DNA of 8,992 nucleotides, taken from Deinococcales bacterium. GTDB taxonomy: Bacteria > Deinococcota > Deinococci > Deinococcales > Deinococcaceae. Positions 1 to 6,377 of this stretch are shown piece after piece. Positions within the stretch are counted from its first letter, which is position 1. Each line of letters begins with the position of its first letter. The translations under genes and the position numbers were made by a program. The notes beneath the pieces are model-generated. The model did no database searches, had not been told where the DNA came from, and was given only the letters and a program-made list of their open reading frames with translations. The stretch spans positions 1 through 8,992 of the forward strand of contig JANYFS010000071.1 of NCBI GenBank assembly GCA_025359705.1. Direction: 5' to 3'.

Positions 1-1872
1 ATTACCTGGCACAATCGCCAAAATCTCAAAGATACGGCCCGTTCCCACCTCGAGGGCCGAACCGTTGGGATCGGTGGCAATGTCCGCCACCAGTGCGGCT
101 TGCTGGTCTTCACTGAAGCTGGGTGTGCCACCCTCGCCGTCGGTATCCATTGCGGCAAAAGTTTGTTCCTCGAGCCAGCCACCGTAATAGTAAATCCGCT
201 CGTAGTCGTCTTTGGAAAGGGGTTTTCCAGAAAGTTCACTTTTGGCAGCCCTTTGCAAAAATCCTGCCATATCAATCAGCGCGTCCAAGCTTTCGGTGGT
301 CTTCTCGAGCAATAACCCTCTGGCCTTGAGACCCACTTTGGTTTTCTGGGCCAAGTTGTTCAAGCGAGCGTAAACCTCCACTATCGGCTCCACATAGCCT
401 TGCGGAATCACCTCAGGCTCACCCGAACCCATCTCCGCCATCACTTGCTTGGCATACAAAATGGTGTCGTGCTTCAGCTCCGTCCAACTGCCTAGCGCGG
501 TATTCAGATCTTTTTTGGCCCACACTGCCGTTTGCATATAGGTCGGGTATCCCTTGCCTCGAGGGTTGGTCAGGGCCTTGAGGGTATACAGCCAGCCGTT
601 GTACAGCGTGTCGTTCCAATCGGCGGGGCCAAGCTGTCCCAGCGCGGTTTTGAGCTTGGTCATTTGGGGGTCGTAGTTGGCAAAAGCGGTGTCCCCTCTG
701 GCCTTGAGGATGTCATAGGCCGCCGTGCTGCCCAGTGCCGCAAAAACATCCAAACCACTGGGCAACATGCGCGGCTTGGCTTCGGTTCCCACTTTGCGAA
801 ACACCAGATTTTCCATCACAAAAGCGTCCAGTACAAAGCGCTGACCCATCAAACGAAACCCCTTGCTCGAGGCGGTTTTGTCCAAATCGGTTTTAAGATT
901 CAGCACCACCGAATTGATTTTGGGATCGGGCAAAGCCGCTGCCGCCGTGCGGAACTGCTCGAGCTTGGCATTGTCTGCCAAATCCGCCAAAGTATTTTTG
1001 GGATAGATGTTTGCCATAATGCTGCCGTACTGCGAAAAATTCAGATCGTCCGACTTACCCACAATAAAGGCAGTGGGTTCATAGAGATCCGTCCACATTT
1101 TTTGAATATCGGGGTTTTGATTGATGATGCGGCTGAGCAGCAAAGCCATGCGGGTTTCTTCATCTTCTTTAAGCCTAAAATTGATCCGTCCATACCAGAT
1201 CATCGAGCGAAAGTAATTTTTTAGGGCTTCGCTGCGGGTATAGTGACCCCTTGGGATGTACTGGCTGTAGTCTTCCTTAAACCCAAACAGGCTCGAGTCT
1301 GAAATGCCCGCATGATTATCAATCAGGGCCAGTTCTTTTTTAACCATCCCCTCGAGGGCAGCAGGGATCTTGCTTTTGGGATCAGCAAGTTTTTGGGCCA
1401 CTGCCAAATATGCCCACACCTTTTGGCTAGCACCCTCGAGCGGTGTACCTTTGGCCTCGAGATATTGTTTTTCGGCGGCTGCTGCCAGACGAGCATTCAT
1501 TTTTTGTAAGTTGGGTGCAAATTTTTGCCGCTCGAGGTCACGCAGCATTTTATCGAAGATCAAATGATAAATATGCAACACCGAATCGGTGGTGACATAG
1601 GTGGGAACATCACCATAACGCCCATCTTCATAGAGTTCGTAAAATTGCTTAAATTTGGCAGGCGTTACCACAAAACCATTTTTAGATAACACCTCACGCT
1701 GGGCTTTGCTATTGTTTAGCCCTGTATCTTGCTTTTTGGGGCCATTGAACAGTTTATAGTTGCTCAGTTTGCTGAGCGGGTAGGGTAAGGGGTACTCGAG
1801 GGAGGCAGCAAGGCTCGAGCTAAGTAGTCCAAGTGTGACCGTGGGCAGAAAAAAACGCAGTATTCGAGACAT
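1..1872 (-). CDS. DUF3160 family secreted protein (3' end beyond window)
   Basis: An open frame of 624 codons without a stop runs leftward off the window edge, so the C-terminus is missing. Residues 1-24 form a signal peptide: basic start (MSRILRFF), hydrophobic core, small residues before the likely cut (SLAA-S). There is no lipobox cysteine, so export to the periplasm or outside is inferred. Residues 89-104 read VPTYVTTDSVLHIYHL, which I recognise from DUF3160 proteins (typical form 'FVTxDSxLHxYH'). The last visible residues, RIFEILAIVPGN, resemble the lead-in to the family's C-terminal segment. Family members are usually large exported proteins of unknown function. The ATG at 1870-1872 is chosen because it opens the signal peptide and has a TATGCT box 5 nt upstream. 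It diverges from the DinB-PDZ gene. CTCGAG occurs about 13 times within it, mostly read as Leu-Glu or Ser-Ser. Family call is fairly sure; function is unknown. Confidence 0.85.
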   Translation of the reverse strand, partial: MSRILRFFLPTVTLGLLSSSLAASLEYPLPYPLSKLSNYKLFNGPKKQDTGLNNSKAQREVLSKNGFVVTPAKFKQFYELYEDGRYGDVPTYVTTDSVLHIYHLIFDKMLRDLERQKFAPNLQKMNARLAAAAEKQYLEAKGTPLEGASQKVWAYLAVAQKLADPKSKIPAALEGMVKKELALIDNHAGISDSSLFGFKEDYSQYIPRGHYTRSEALKNYFRSMIWYGRINFRLKEDEETRMALLLSRIINQNPDIQKMWTDLYEPTAFIVGKSDDLNFSQYGSIMANIYPKNTLADLADNAKLEQFRTAAAALPDPKINSVVLNLKTDLDKTASSKGFRLMGQRFVLDAFVMENLVFRKVGTEAKPRMLPSGLDVFAALGSTAAYDILKARGDTAFANYDPQMTKLKTALGQLGPADWNDTLYNGWLYTLKALTNPRGKGYPTYMQTAVWAKKDLNTALGSWTELKHDTILYAKQVMAEMGSGEPEVIPQGYVEPIVEVYARLNNLAQKTKVGLKARGLLLEKTTESLDALIDMAGFLQRAAKSELSGKPLSKDDYERIYYYGGWLEEQTFAAMDTDGEGGTPSFSEDQQAALVADIATDPNGSALEVGTGRIFEILAIVPGN

Positions 1873-1877
1873 GGTTT

Positions 1878-1883
1878 AGCATA
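1878..1883 (-). promoter_or_regulatory. Candidate -10 box for the DUF3160 gene
   Basis: On the minus strand TATGCT lies 5 nt before the ATG, and no Shine-Dalgarno sequence is visible. That fits transcription starting at or next to the start codon (leaderless). No convincing -35 hexamer is seen at 16-18 nt. Position and box are seen; promoter function is inferred. Confidence 0.35.
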
Positions 1884-1950
1884 ACCTACGCTCGAGGGGA
1901 AAGATTGGGGGCAAGCGGTATGAAAAGGATTCGGCTCGAGGGAATTCCAG

Positions 1951-1956
1951 TAACAT
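1951..1956 (+). promoter_or_regulatory. Candidate -10 box for the DinB-PDZ gene
   Basis: TAACAT ends 5 nt before the ATG at 1962, mirroring the arrangement of the divergent DUF3160 gene. The GAGG between box and start is too close to the ATG (1 nt) to serve as a normal ribosome site, which favours a leaderless start. No good -35 is seen. Confidence 0.35.
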
Positions 1957-1961
1957 GAGGC

Positions 1962-2765
1962 ATGTCCGAACCCAGCCTTTTTTTGATCACCGAGCGAACA
2001 GGATTTAGCCCCCACCTTTCCAGACTGGTCAGCATGATGAATTATGCTCGAGCCACAACGCTCCAAGAGGTGCAGCACCTGCGAACCGAGGAGCTGGATC
2101 TGCTGCCCGACCCCAAAGGCAACAGTATTGCCATGCTGCTCGAGCATATGGCGGGGGTGGAAGTGGCGTACCAAGCACTCAGCTTTGAAACCCGCGAACT
2201 GACCGAAGCAGAACTGACCAAGTGGAACCCAAGCTTAGAACTCGGAGCCGTGGGCCGCGCACAGATCAAAGGAAAACCCCTCGAGTATTACCTAAACCAG
2301 CTTCAGGAGGTGCGTAACCACACCCTCGAGCAGTTCCGCTTGCACGATGATGCTTGGCTGCACACCGAATTCCCATTCTGGGATGATGCTCTGGGCAACC
2401 ATTATTTTTGCTGGTTCCATGTTTTTGAAGACGAAATCAACCACCGTGGGCAAATTCGCCTACTCAAAAAAAGCATACCGCGCTATGCCAACCGTGGAAT
2501 ATTGGGTGGGCAATTGAATCAAAACCAGAGCGGATTAGGCATCCACATCGGCAAAATCTCCGCCGATGGCCCCCTAGAACGTGCGGGTTTGCGTGAAAAC
2601 GATGAAATTGTAGAATACAACGGCAAAAACATCGAAAATTCATTGCTCAAAGATGTGGATTTTGTAGATGAAGTAGGTTCTTCGGCAATTCTAACGGTGC
2701 GGCGCACGGGTGAACTCGAGTTGTTGCGGGTGGTGGTGGTGCGGGCCGCTCGAGCCAACAGTTAA
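1962..2765 (+). CDS. DinB-like metal-binding protein fused to a PDZ domain
   Basis: 267 residues. Residues about 18-170 look like a DinB/DUF664 four-helix bundle: MMNYARATTLQEV (25-37), then NSIAMLLEHMAGVE (54-67), then FHVFEDEINHRGQIR (152-166). H62, H153 and H161 sit where this superfamily carries its three metal-binding histidines. Members are metal-dependent, thiol-linked transferases or isomerases, or uncharacterised stress proteins; the substrate here cannot be told. Residues about 190-262 form a second domain with PDZ features: GLGIHIGKISADGPLERAGL, then RENDEIVEYNGKNI. A PDZ domain normally binds peptide C-termini. No signal peptide is present, so both domains should be cytoplasmic. 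The ATG at 1962 leaves a short tail before the first helix; M25/M26 would cut into the domain. The gene stands alone behind a divergent promoter region; the next gene begins 90 bp downstream. Both domain calls come from motif reading; the fusion is the odd point. Confidence 0.8.
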   Translation: MSEPSLFLITERTGFSPHLSRLVSMMNYARATTLQEVQHLRTEELDLLPDPKGNSIAMLLEHMAGVEVAYQALSFETRELTEAELTKWNPSLELGAVGRAQIKGKPLEYYLNQLQEVRNHTLEQFRLHDDAWLHTEFPFWDDALGNHYFCWFHVFEDEINHRGQIRLLKKSIPRYANRGILGGQLNQNQSGLGIHIGKISADGPLERAGLRENDEIVEYNGKNIENSLLKDVDFVDEVGSSAILTVRRTGELELLRVVVVRAARANS

Positions 2766-2817
2766 AGCGGTTGATACTCCACCTCGAGCCAAAACACAAA
2801 ACAAACTTCCAATCCAT

Positions 2818-2847
2818 TTGCTTTTTATTCCCCTTAACAATCAAAAT
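2818..2847 (+). promoter_or_regulatory. Weak candidate promoter for the 140-residue hypothetical gene
   Basis: TTGCTT (2818-2823) and CAAAAT (2842-2847) are separated by 18 nt, and the ATG follows 8 nt after the second box. No Shine-Dalgarno sequence is visible before this start. The rest of the 90-bp gap from 2766 holds one CTCGAG and A/C-rich sequence without clear structure. Confidence 0.25.
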
Positions 2848-2855
2848 GTAACCAT

Positions 2856-3278
2856 ATGAATAACCCTATAAACCAATATGCACTAGACGGGCTAGGACTC
2901 GAGCTATTAACCCTCGAGTTGCGGGGTGGAGCGCAGGACGCGCAAGAATTGCTCGAGCAGTTTGCCCAGCGCTGGCAACAGCTTTTGCCCAATCAAACTC
3001 AGGTAAGGTATCACCACGCCTTTTTGGGACTGGGGCCGCGCCAAGGCATTGCCCAGATTGAAATTCATTTGGGTGAAGATGTTTTTGCCCTCGAGGATGA
3101 CCACAAACGCATTCATGCCCTGCGCCGCCATGTGGTGCATGGAGTGGCCCTGAGCAGTGAAAGCCTACCGCTCGAGGGCTGGTTAGAAGCCTTGCTCGAA
3201 GCGCTCGAGCGGGAATCCAATCACAGCCGCGCTTTGCAAGATGCCCTCGAGCAACTTACCAAACCCAAATCACTATAA
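2856..3278 (+). CDS. Hypothetical protein, 140 residues
   Basis: I do not recognise this protein. It has no signal peptide, membrane segment or cysteine, and looks cytoplasmic and mostly helical: Leu/Glu-rich helices at about 10-45 and 104-135, with a more mixed middle containing GLGPRQGIAQIEIHLGED (57-74), which may form strands, and a His/Arg stretch HKRIHALRRHVVHG (83-96). Seven CTCGAG copies lie in 423 bp, the highest density of any gene here. Most are read as Leu-Glu, so part of the composition may follow from the palindrome. Coding is supported by a start and stop that fit the neighbours, the same strand and sensible composition. Its TAA stop lies within a TATAAAAT string (3274-3281) that could also serve the next gene, whose ATG is 35 bp on. 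The role is unknown; co-transcription with the next gene is possible. Confidence 0.65.
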   Translation: MNNPINQYALDGLGLELLTLELRGGAQDAQELLEQFAQRWQQLLPNQTQVRYHHAFLGLGPRQGIAQIEIHLGEDVFALEDDHKRIHALRRHVVHGVALSSESLPLEGWLEALLEALERESNHSRALQDALEQLTKPKSL

Positions 3279-3302
3279 AATCCCCGCAAACTGCCCGTAA
3301 AC

Positions 3303-3306
3303 GAGG
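3303..3306 (+). promoter_or_regulatory. Ribosome binding site of the double YbjQ-like gene
   Basis: GAGG lies 7 nt before the ATG at 3314, a good spacing. It fixes this start and marks the gene as normally led, unlike several neighbours that lack such a site. Confidence 0.6.
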
Positions 3307-3313
3307 TTCCACC

Positions 3314-4099
3314 ATGTCCAATACCCCACCCCCAGAAGCCGCCAATCGCAACACCACTGCGCTCTTTACCAGCGACCTGAGCGTCAACGAGTTTGCTCTG
3401 CTGCACCACGCGGGTTTCGAGCCACTGGGTTTGGTGATGGGCAGTTCGGTGTATCACATCGGGATTCAAACCTCGAGTGCTTGGCAAAACCAAGAACTGA
3501 CCGTGATTTCTGGGGCCATGCAAAATGCCCGCACACTGGCAATGAACCGAATGCTCGAGGAGGCCCGCCGCCTCAATGCCGACGGGATTGTGGGGGTGCG
3601 GTTGCAAGTGGGCATTGCCGAATGGGGTGAAAGTTTGGCGGACTTTATGCTGATTGGCACGGCAGTACGGGCCACCGATGGGCAAAACTACAAAGTCGGG
3701 CGCGGCGGAACCGACCCCTTCACCTCCGATCTATCAGGGCAAGATTTGTGGACGCTGCGCCAAACAGGATACCGCCCAATGGGTTTGGTGATGGGAAACT
3801 GCGTCTACCACATCGCGCACCAAGGTTTTTTGCAATCGCTGCGAACACTGGGCCGCAACACCGAAATGACCAACTTCAGCCAAGCCCTCTACAATGCTAG
3901 GGCCATTGCTATGGCCCGAATGCAAGCCGAGGCCACACGTTTGGGCGCTCGAGGGGTGGTGGGTGTACAAGTCGAAGAAAAAACCTTCGGTTGGGGTTCA
4001 CACATCATCGAGTTTTTTGCGGTAGGAACTGCGGTGGCTCCGCTCGAGGGACAAACCAATACACTTGTGCCACAGCCAACTTTGGATATGGGAAGGTAG
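3314..4099 (+). CDS. Tandem YbjQ/UPF0145-like (heavy-metal-binding) domain protein
   Basis: 261 residues made of two similar halves, about 18-119 and 137-241. Each opens with FTSDLS, followed by GLVMGSSVYHI (39-49) or GLVMGNCVYHI (157-167). Next come a helix with NAR..AM.RM (71-80 and 194-203), a turn NADGIVGVRLQV (88-99) or GARGVVGVQVEE (211-222), and a closing strand LIGTAVRA or AVGTAVAP. The helix-then-'GxxGVxxx' layout and the terminal 'GTAV' match the YbjQ/UPF0145 fold, called a putative heavy-metal-binding domain in databases, although metal binding is poorly established and only one cysteine (C163) is seen here. The linker is Gly-rich (129-136) and both ends look unstructured. There is no signal peptide, so it is probably cytoplasmic. 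The halves presumably arose by internal duplication, since diverged. Family assignment is fairly sure; function is not known. Confidence 0.75.
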   Translation: MSNTPPPEAANRNTTALFTSDLSVNEFALLHHAGFEPLGLVMGSSVYHIGIQTSSAWQNQELTVISGAMQNARTLAMNRMLEEARRLNADGIVGVRLQVGIAEWGESLADFMLIGTAVRATDGQNYKVGRGGTDPFTSDLSGQDLWTLRQTGYRPMGLVMGNCVYHIAHQGFLQSLRTLGRNTEMTNFSQALYNARAIAMARMQAEATRLGARGVVGVQVEEKTFGWGSHIIEFFAVGTAVAPLEGQTNTLVPQPTLDMGR

Positions 4100-4111
4100 G
4101 TCGCTGCGCTC

Positions 4112-4165
4112 GAGGGCGAGAGGGCGAAAGAGCGAGAAACAGGTTTGAGGGTAAAAGCGTAAGCG
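4112..4165 (+). repeat. Intergenic octamer-based repeat element, copy A
   Basis: Just after the 3314-4099 stop codon come three 8-bp units, GAGGGCGA, GAGGGCGA, AAGAGCGA (4112-4135). A short spacer follows, then GGGTAAAAGCGTAAGCG (4149-4165). The same order (GCTGCGC, CTCGAGGG, purine-rich GCGAGA..GGCG..GAGCG, then GGGTAAAAGCGTAA) is found on the minus strand around 5500-5585. Together with 4211-4238 this fills the convergent gap 4100-4243, in which I see no clear terminator. Confidence 0.55.
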
Positions 4166-4210
4166 TGTAGGAAAAGGCTCGAGTTATATTATTTTTACAT
4201 TTTTTTCAAC

Positions 4211-4238
4211 GAATAATGAATAATGAATAATGAATAAC
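4211..4238. repeat. Heptamer tandem repeat (GAATAAT)x3 + GAATAAC
   Basis: Four perfect or near-perfect 7-bp units lie end to end, 5 bp beyond the 3' end of the leftward gene at 4244-4801. The array begins after CAAC; CAACGAATAAT recurs once, unrepeated, near 8535-8545. Such heptamer arrays resemble the short tandem repeats known between genes in cyanobacteria; here the function is unknown. Confidence 0.8.
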
Positions 4239-4243
4239 AATTC

Positions 4244-4801
4244 TCAATGATGGTAAATTTCAAAGCGGGCCATCACATTATAAGTTAGACAGGGGTCTTC
4301 TCCTTTAGCAACAGGATCGGCACAAATACTCAATTTTCCTGTGATTCCTAAGGCTTTTGCCATAAAGTCTGCTGGTACTTGTTTTCCCAAAGCTCCCGAA
4401 AACTTTGTCACCAAATCAATCGCCTTGTAGCCCTTGGCAGGAATCAGGCGGTGAAAGGAATCCGAACCCGGGTTGCCTGCTTCTCCTAGAGGCTGGCTAC
4501 GGGTTTTGGGAGGTTGTTCTTTATCATTTTGGCTGATCAATTCTACGCCCACTCGAGGGAGAATATAAAAGCGCTGGGCATTTCTCCACGTCTGCTTGAG
4601 GGCCAAGGGCAAACGCAATACACAGCTCGAGTATTTTTCATCCTCGAGCAGAAAATTTTCACGCACACTTTTAAAATATTCATCCGAACAACGCAAAGTA
4701 ATTTTTTCGCGCGGAATATCAATGGCGGTGACGGCAAGGCAAGGGCCAAATACCTGAACAACTCCCATAAATGTTACTGCTAGGACTTGTTTGATCTTCA
4801 T
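4244..4801 (-). CDS. Hypothetical secreted protein with four mature cysteines
   Basis: 185 residues, not recognised. Residues 1-26 look like a signal peptide: MKIK, hydrophobic stretch VLAVTFMGVVQVFG, likely cut after AVTA. C21 is preceded by FGP, which does not fit a lipobox, so this is probably not a lipoprotein. The mature part has cysteines at 38, 60, 160 and 171, enough for two disulfides outside the cytoplasm. Pro/Gly/Ser-rich sequence at about 96-116 suggests a flexible middle. The ATG overlaps the stop of the upstream gene (ATGA, 4798-4801) and has a good ribosome site, GGAG at 4809-4812 on the minus strand with 7-nt spacing. Both observations fix the start and imply translational coupling. 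It probably works with the membrane protein upstream. CTCGAG is sparser here (three copies) than in most neighbours. Confidence 0.7.
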   Translation of the reverse strand: MKIKQVLAVTFMGVVQVFGPCLAVTAIDIPREKITLRCSDEYFKSVRENFLLEDEKYSSCVLRLPLALKQTWRNAQRFYILPRVGVELISQNDKEQPPKTRSQPLGEAGNPGSDSFHRLIPAKGYKAIDLVTKFSGALGKQVPADFMAKALGITGKLSICADPVAKGEDPCLTYNVMARFEIYHH

Positions 4802-5322
4802 GGGTTATCTCCATAAAATTCCACTCGAACACTCGATTTGTCCAAGCGACCCGAGCAAGAAAAGGTGTACCTGAGTTTAGGGTTGTCCAAACTATCTGAA
4901 TTTTGAGGGTTGGTATCAGCCCAACCCTGCCAACTAAAACCCTCGGGGCTGACGTTCAAAGCGGCCCGAATTTGATCCAGATTGGCAAAGATTAAACTCG
5001 AGCCACGCTGATTGAATACTTCTTGCTGGCAGGCATCCACAAAAGCCTGTTGGTCAGGCTCGAGCGGGGCCATTTTGCTTTTGCTGAGCAGCAACCACCC
5101 CAAACCCAAGGCTACACTTACCAGCACCACTGCCAAAATCAAACGCCCCCTCGAGCGTGTTTTGCCGTTCAGTTGGGCATTCAGTTTGGCTCGTACCTCC
5201 TTTTGGTAATTCTCGGCTTGCCGCAGCTTTTCCCGCTCGAGCAGGGTACTGCGCTTCCCCTCGAGCAAGGCTTCCTCCTCCAAACGAATCCGCACTTTTT
5301 CCTCTTCGCTGAGCATGTTCAC
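4798..5322 (-). CDS. Hypothetical single-pass membrane protein with coiled-coil N-terminus
   Basis: 174 residues, not recognised. Residues about 5-50 are highly charged (EEEKVRIRLEEEALLEGKR...) and likely form a cytoplasmic coiled coil. KTRSRGR (54-60) forms a basic border, followed by one membrane helix (61-80, LILAVVLVSVALGLGWLLLS). The basic side faces inward, so residues 81-174 should lie outside, with C98 and C156 able to form a disulfide. The first possible start is GTG at 5320-5322; an ATG lies two codons in (5314-5316), and either is possible. TATACT lies 8 nt before the GTG. The gene is first in a two-gene operon, its TGA overlapping the next ATG. An anchor passing a small outer domain together with a secreted cysteine protein suggests an envelope complex, but this is inference. 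Confidence 0.7.
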   Translation of the reverse strand: MNMLSEEEKVRIRLEEEALLEGKRSTLLEREKLRQAENYQKEVRAKLNAQLNGKTRSRGRLILAVVLVSVALGLGWLLLSKSKMAPLEPDQQAFVDACQQEVFNQRGSSLIFANLDQIRAALNVSPEGFSWQGWADTNPQNSDSLDNPKLRYTFSCSGRLDKSSVRVEFYGDNP

Positions 5323-5330
5323 CCGCTTTG

Positions 5331-5355
5331 AGTATATTTTTTACTCTTATGAGTA
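5331..5355 (-). promoter_or_regulatory. Promoter with inverted repeat ahead of the 4244-5322 operon
   Basis: On the minus strand TATACT (5331-5336) is a strong -10 match 8 nt before the GTG start. Immediately upstream is a perfect 5-bp inverted repeat, TACTC-TTAT-GAGTA (5342-5355, read on the plus strand). A third GAGTA overlaps the -10 box (5330-5334). No -35 match is seen where one should be, because the palindrome fills the spacer. This arrangement suits a regulator-controlled promoter, but no regulator is known. Confidence 0.45.
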
Positions 5356-5414
5356 TTTTACACAACTAGCTTATCTTGCTTGTAGTGAGTTTCATGAGCT
5401 AAGGTAATAGTGGC

Positions 5415-5443
5415 AAAAAAATGGAGCCGCTCGAGGACTCCAT
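5415..5443 (-). terminator. Rho-independent terminator after trmJ (leftward)
   Basis: Read leftward, ATGGAG and CTCCAT arms (5438-5443 and 5421-5426) enclose an inner CC/GG pair and a loop drawn from a CTCGAG copy, with a one-base bulge. Seven T residues follow (plus-strand A run 5415-5421). It lies downstream of trmJ and upstream of the next leftward promoter, so it would separate the two transcription units. Confidence 0.7.
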
Positions 5444-5475
5444 TGGGGATTTCAATTGATTATTTTTTATTTGGA

Positions 5476-5497
5476 GATTGAGCCGCTCAATCTTTTT
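5476..5497 (+). terminator. Rightward terminator-like hairpin with no upstream gene
   Basis: GATTGAG (5476-5482) and CTCAATC (5486-5492) form a perfect 7-bp stem with a CCG loop, followed by five T residues on the plus strand. Every gene from 4244 to 7117 is leftward, so no rightward coding transcript should end here. Read leftward it has no T run. It could end an antisense or small RNA, or be a chance part of the adjoining repeat element. Confidence 0.45.
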
Positions 5498-5566
5498 CTT
5501 ACGCTTTTACGCTTTTACGCTTTTACCCTCCCTCCCGCTCTCCCGCCGTCTCGCGCTCAATCTTTT
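5484..5566 (-). repeat. Octamer repeat element, copy B, overlapping the 3' end of trmJ
   Basis: On the plus strand ACGCTTTT is repeated three times without change (5501-5524) and followed by ACCC. On the minus strand this reads AAAAGCGT units after GGGT. The trmJ stop codon TAA (5523-5525) is part of the repeat. A 13-bp direct repeat, CGCTCAATCTTTT, occurs at 5484-5496 and 5554-5566, bounding the octamers and a purine-rich stretch. The overall order resembles copy A at 4104-4165. Confidence 0.6.
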
Positions 5567-6377
5567 CCCCCTCGAGGCGCAGCCTTTCCCGCACATCCGC
5601 GTCCCCTTTGCTGGGCCGTGGAACATGTCCTTTGGAAATCCAAATCATTTGCTGCCACAGGCCACGAAACATTTTGACTTCATCAGCATCTAGGGCGGCG
5701 CGGTCAAAAACTTTGCGGTAGAGGCGCATCATGTGGTCTTGGCGTTGCAGATCGGTGTAGCCGATTCGCATAATCAGCGATTCAAAATGGGCATAAAACT
5801 GCTCGAGGGTTTGCCTTGAGGCCATTTCGCGGGTCGACTCGAGTGGAATAAGGGGGGCGGTGCTGGCCCGAGGGCCAGCTTGCATAAATTCGTACAGCAC
5901 AATCAAAACTGCTTGGGCCAAGTTCAGGCTGGCATATTCGGCGGTGGGAATTCGCACCCTTGCCTGACATTGGGCCAGTTCGTTGGTCAGCAACCCCGAT
6001 TCTTCACGCCCAAACACCACTGCCACCTTTTTCCCCTCGAGACGGGGGGTAATTTGGCTGGGCAGCAGCGCGGGGGCAATATCGCGGTGTTCTCTGGCAC
6101 TAGTTCCGACTACAAAATCACGGTCAAAAATGGCTTCTGAAAGGGTCTCAAAGATTTGGGCATTTTCCAAAACACTGCGGGCATGTACCGAAAAACGAAT
6201 GGCCTCATCCGCCCCTAAATCACAGCGCGGGGCCACAATTCGCAAATCGGAAACCCCCATATTCAGCATGGCTCGAGCGGCAGAACCCACATTGCCAGGC
6301 TCTTTGGGCGCGACCAAAACCACGCAAATCGAAAAGGGTATGGTAGAGGGTATGACAGAGGATTCGGTGGTATCCAT
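5523..6377 (-). CDS. trmJ: tRNA (cytidine/uridine-2'-O-)-methyltransferase, TrmJ family
   Basis: 284 residues from the ATG at 6375-6377. SPOUT-class RNA methyltransferase motifs are clear: PKEPGNVGSAARAMLNMG (24-41, with N29 and R35 at the positions conserved for catalysis and RNA contact), VAVVFGREESGLLTNEL (118-134), and the AdoMet-binding knot IPTAEYASLNLAQAV (144-158). The C-terminal part has RLYRKVFDRAAL (218-229) and EVKMFRGLWQQ (233-243), typical of TrmJ. The family 2'-O-methylates position 32 of tRNA as a dimer, using S-adenosylmethionine. The ATG overlaps the upstream stop by one base (TGATG), implying coupling; in-frame GTG codons at 6378-6380 and 6384-6386 would add one or three residues. 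No strong ribosome site is visible. The last ~25 residues are charged and low in complexity (EGEKIERETAGEREGG) and come from a repeat element. Family is sure; the exact modified nucleotide is inferred. Confidence 0.9.
   Translation of the reverse strand: MDTTESSVIPSTIPFSICVVLVAPKEPGNVGSAARAMLNMGVSDLRIVAPRCDLGADEAIRFSVHARSVLENAQIFETLSEAIFDRDFVVGTSAREHRDIAPALLPSQITPRLEGKKVAVVFGREESGLLTNELAQCQARVRIPTAEYASLNLAQAVLIVLYEFMQAGPRASTAPLIPLESTREMASRQTLEQFYAHFESLIMRIGYTDLQRQDHMMRLYRKVFDRAALDADEVKMFRGLWQQMIWISKGHVPRPSKGDADVRERLRLEGEKIERETAGEREGG

Noticed and set aside
532..1224. A 230-codon plus-strand open frame
   Set aside because: It lies opposite the DUF3160 gene, whose minus-strand frame is longer, has a signal peptide and a recognisable family motif. 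The plus-strand product looks like no protein and has no promoter or ribosome site.
4211..4238. CRISPR-like array
   Set aside because: Units are 7 bp with no spacers between them; this is a simple tandem repeat, as are the arrays at 5501-5524 and 7205-7267.
4732..4746. Lipoprotein signal in the secreted 185-residue protein
   Set aside because: C21 is preceded by Phe-Gly-Pro, which does not fit a lipobox; a normal cleavage after residue 26 fits better.
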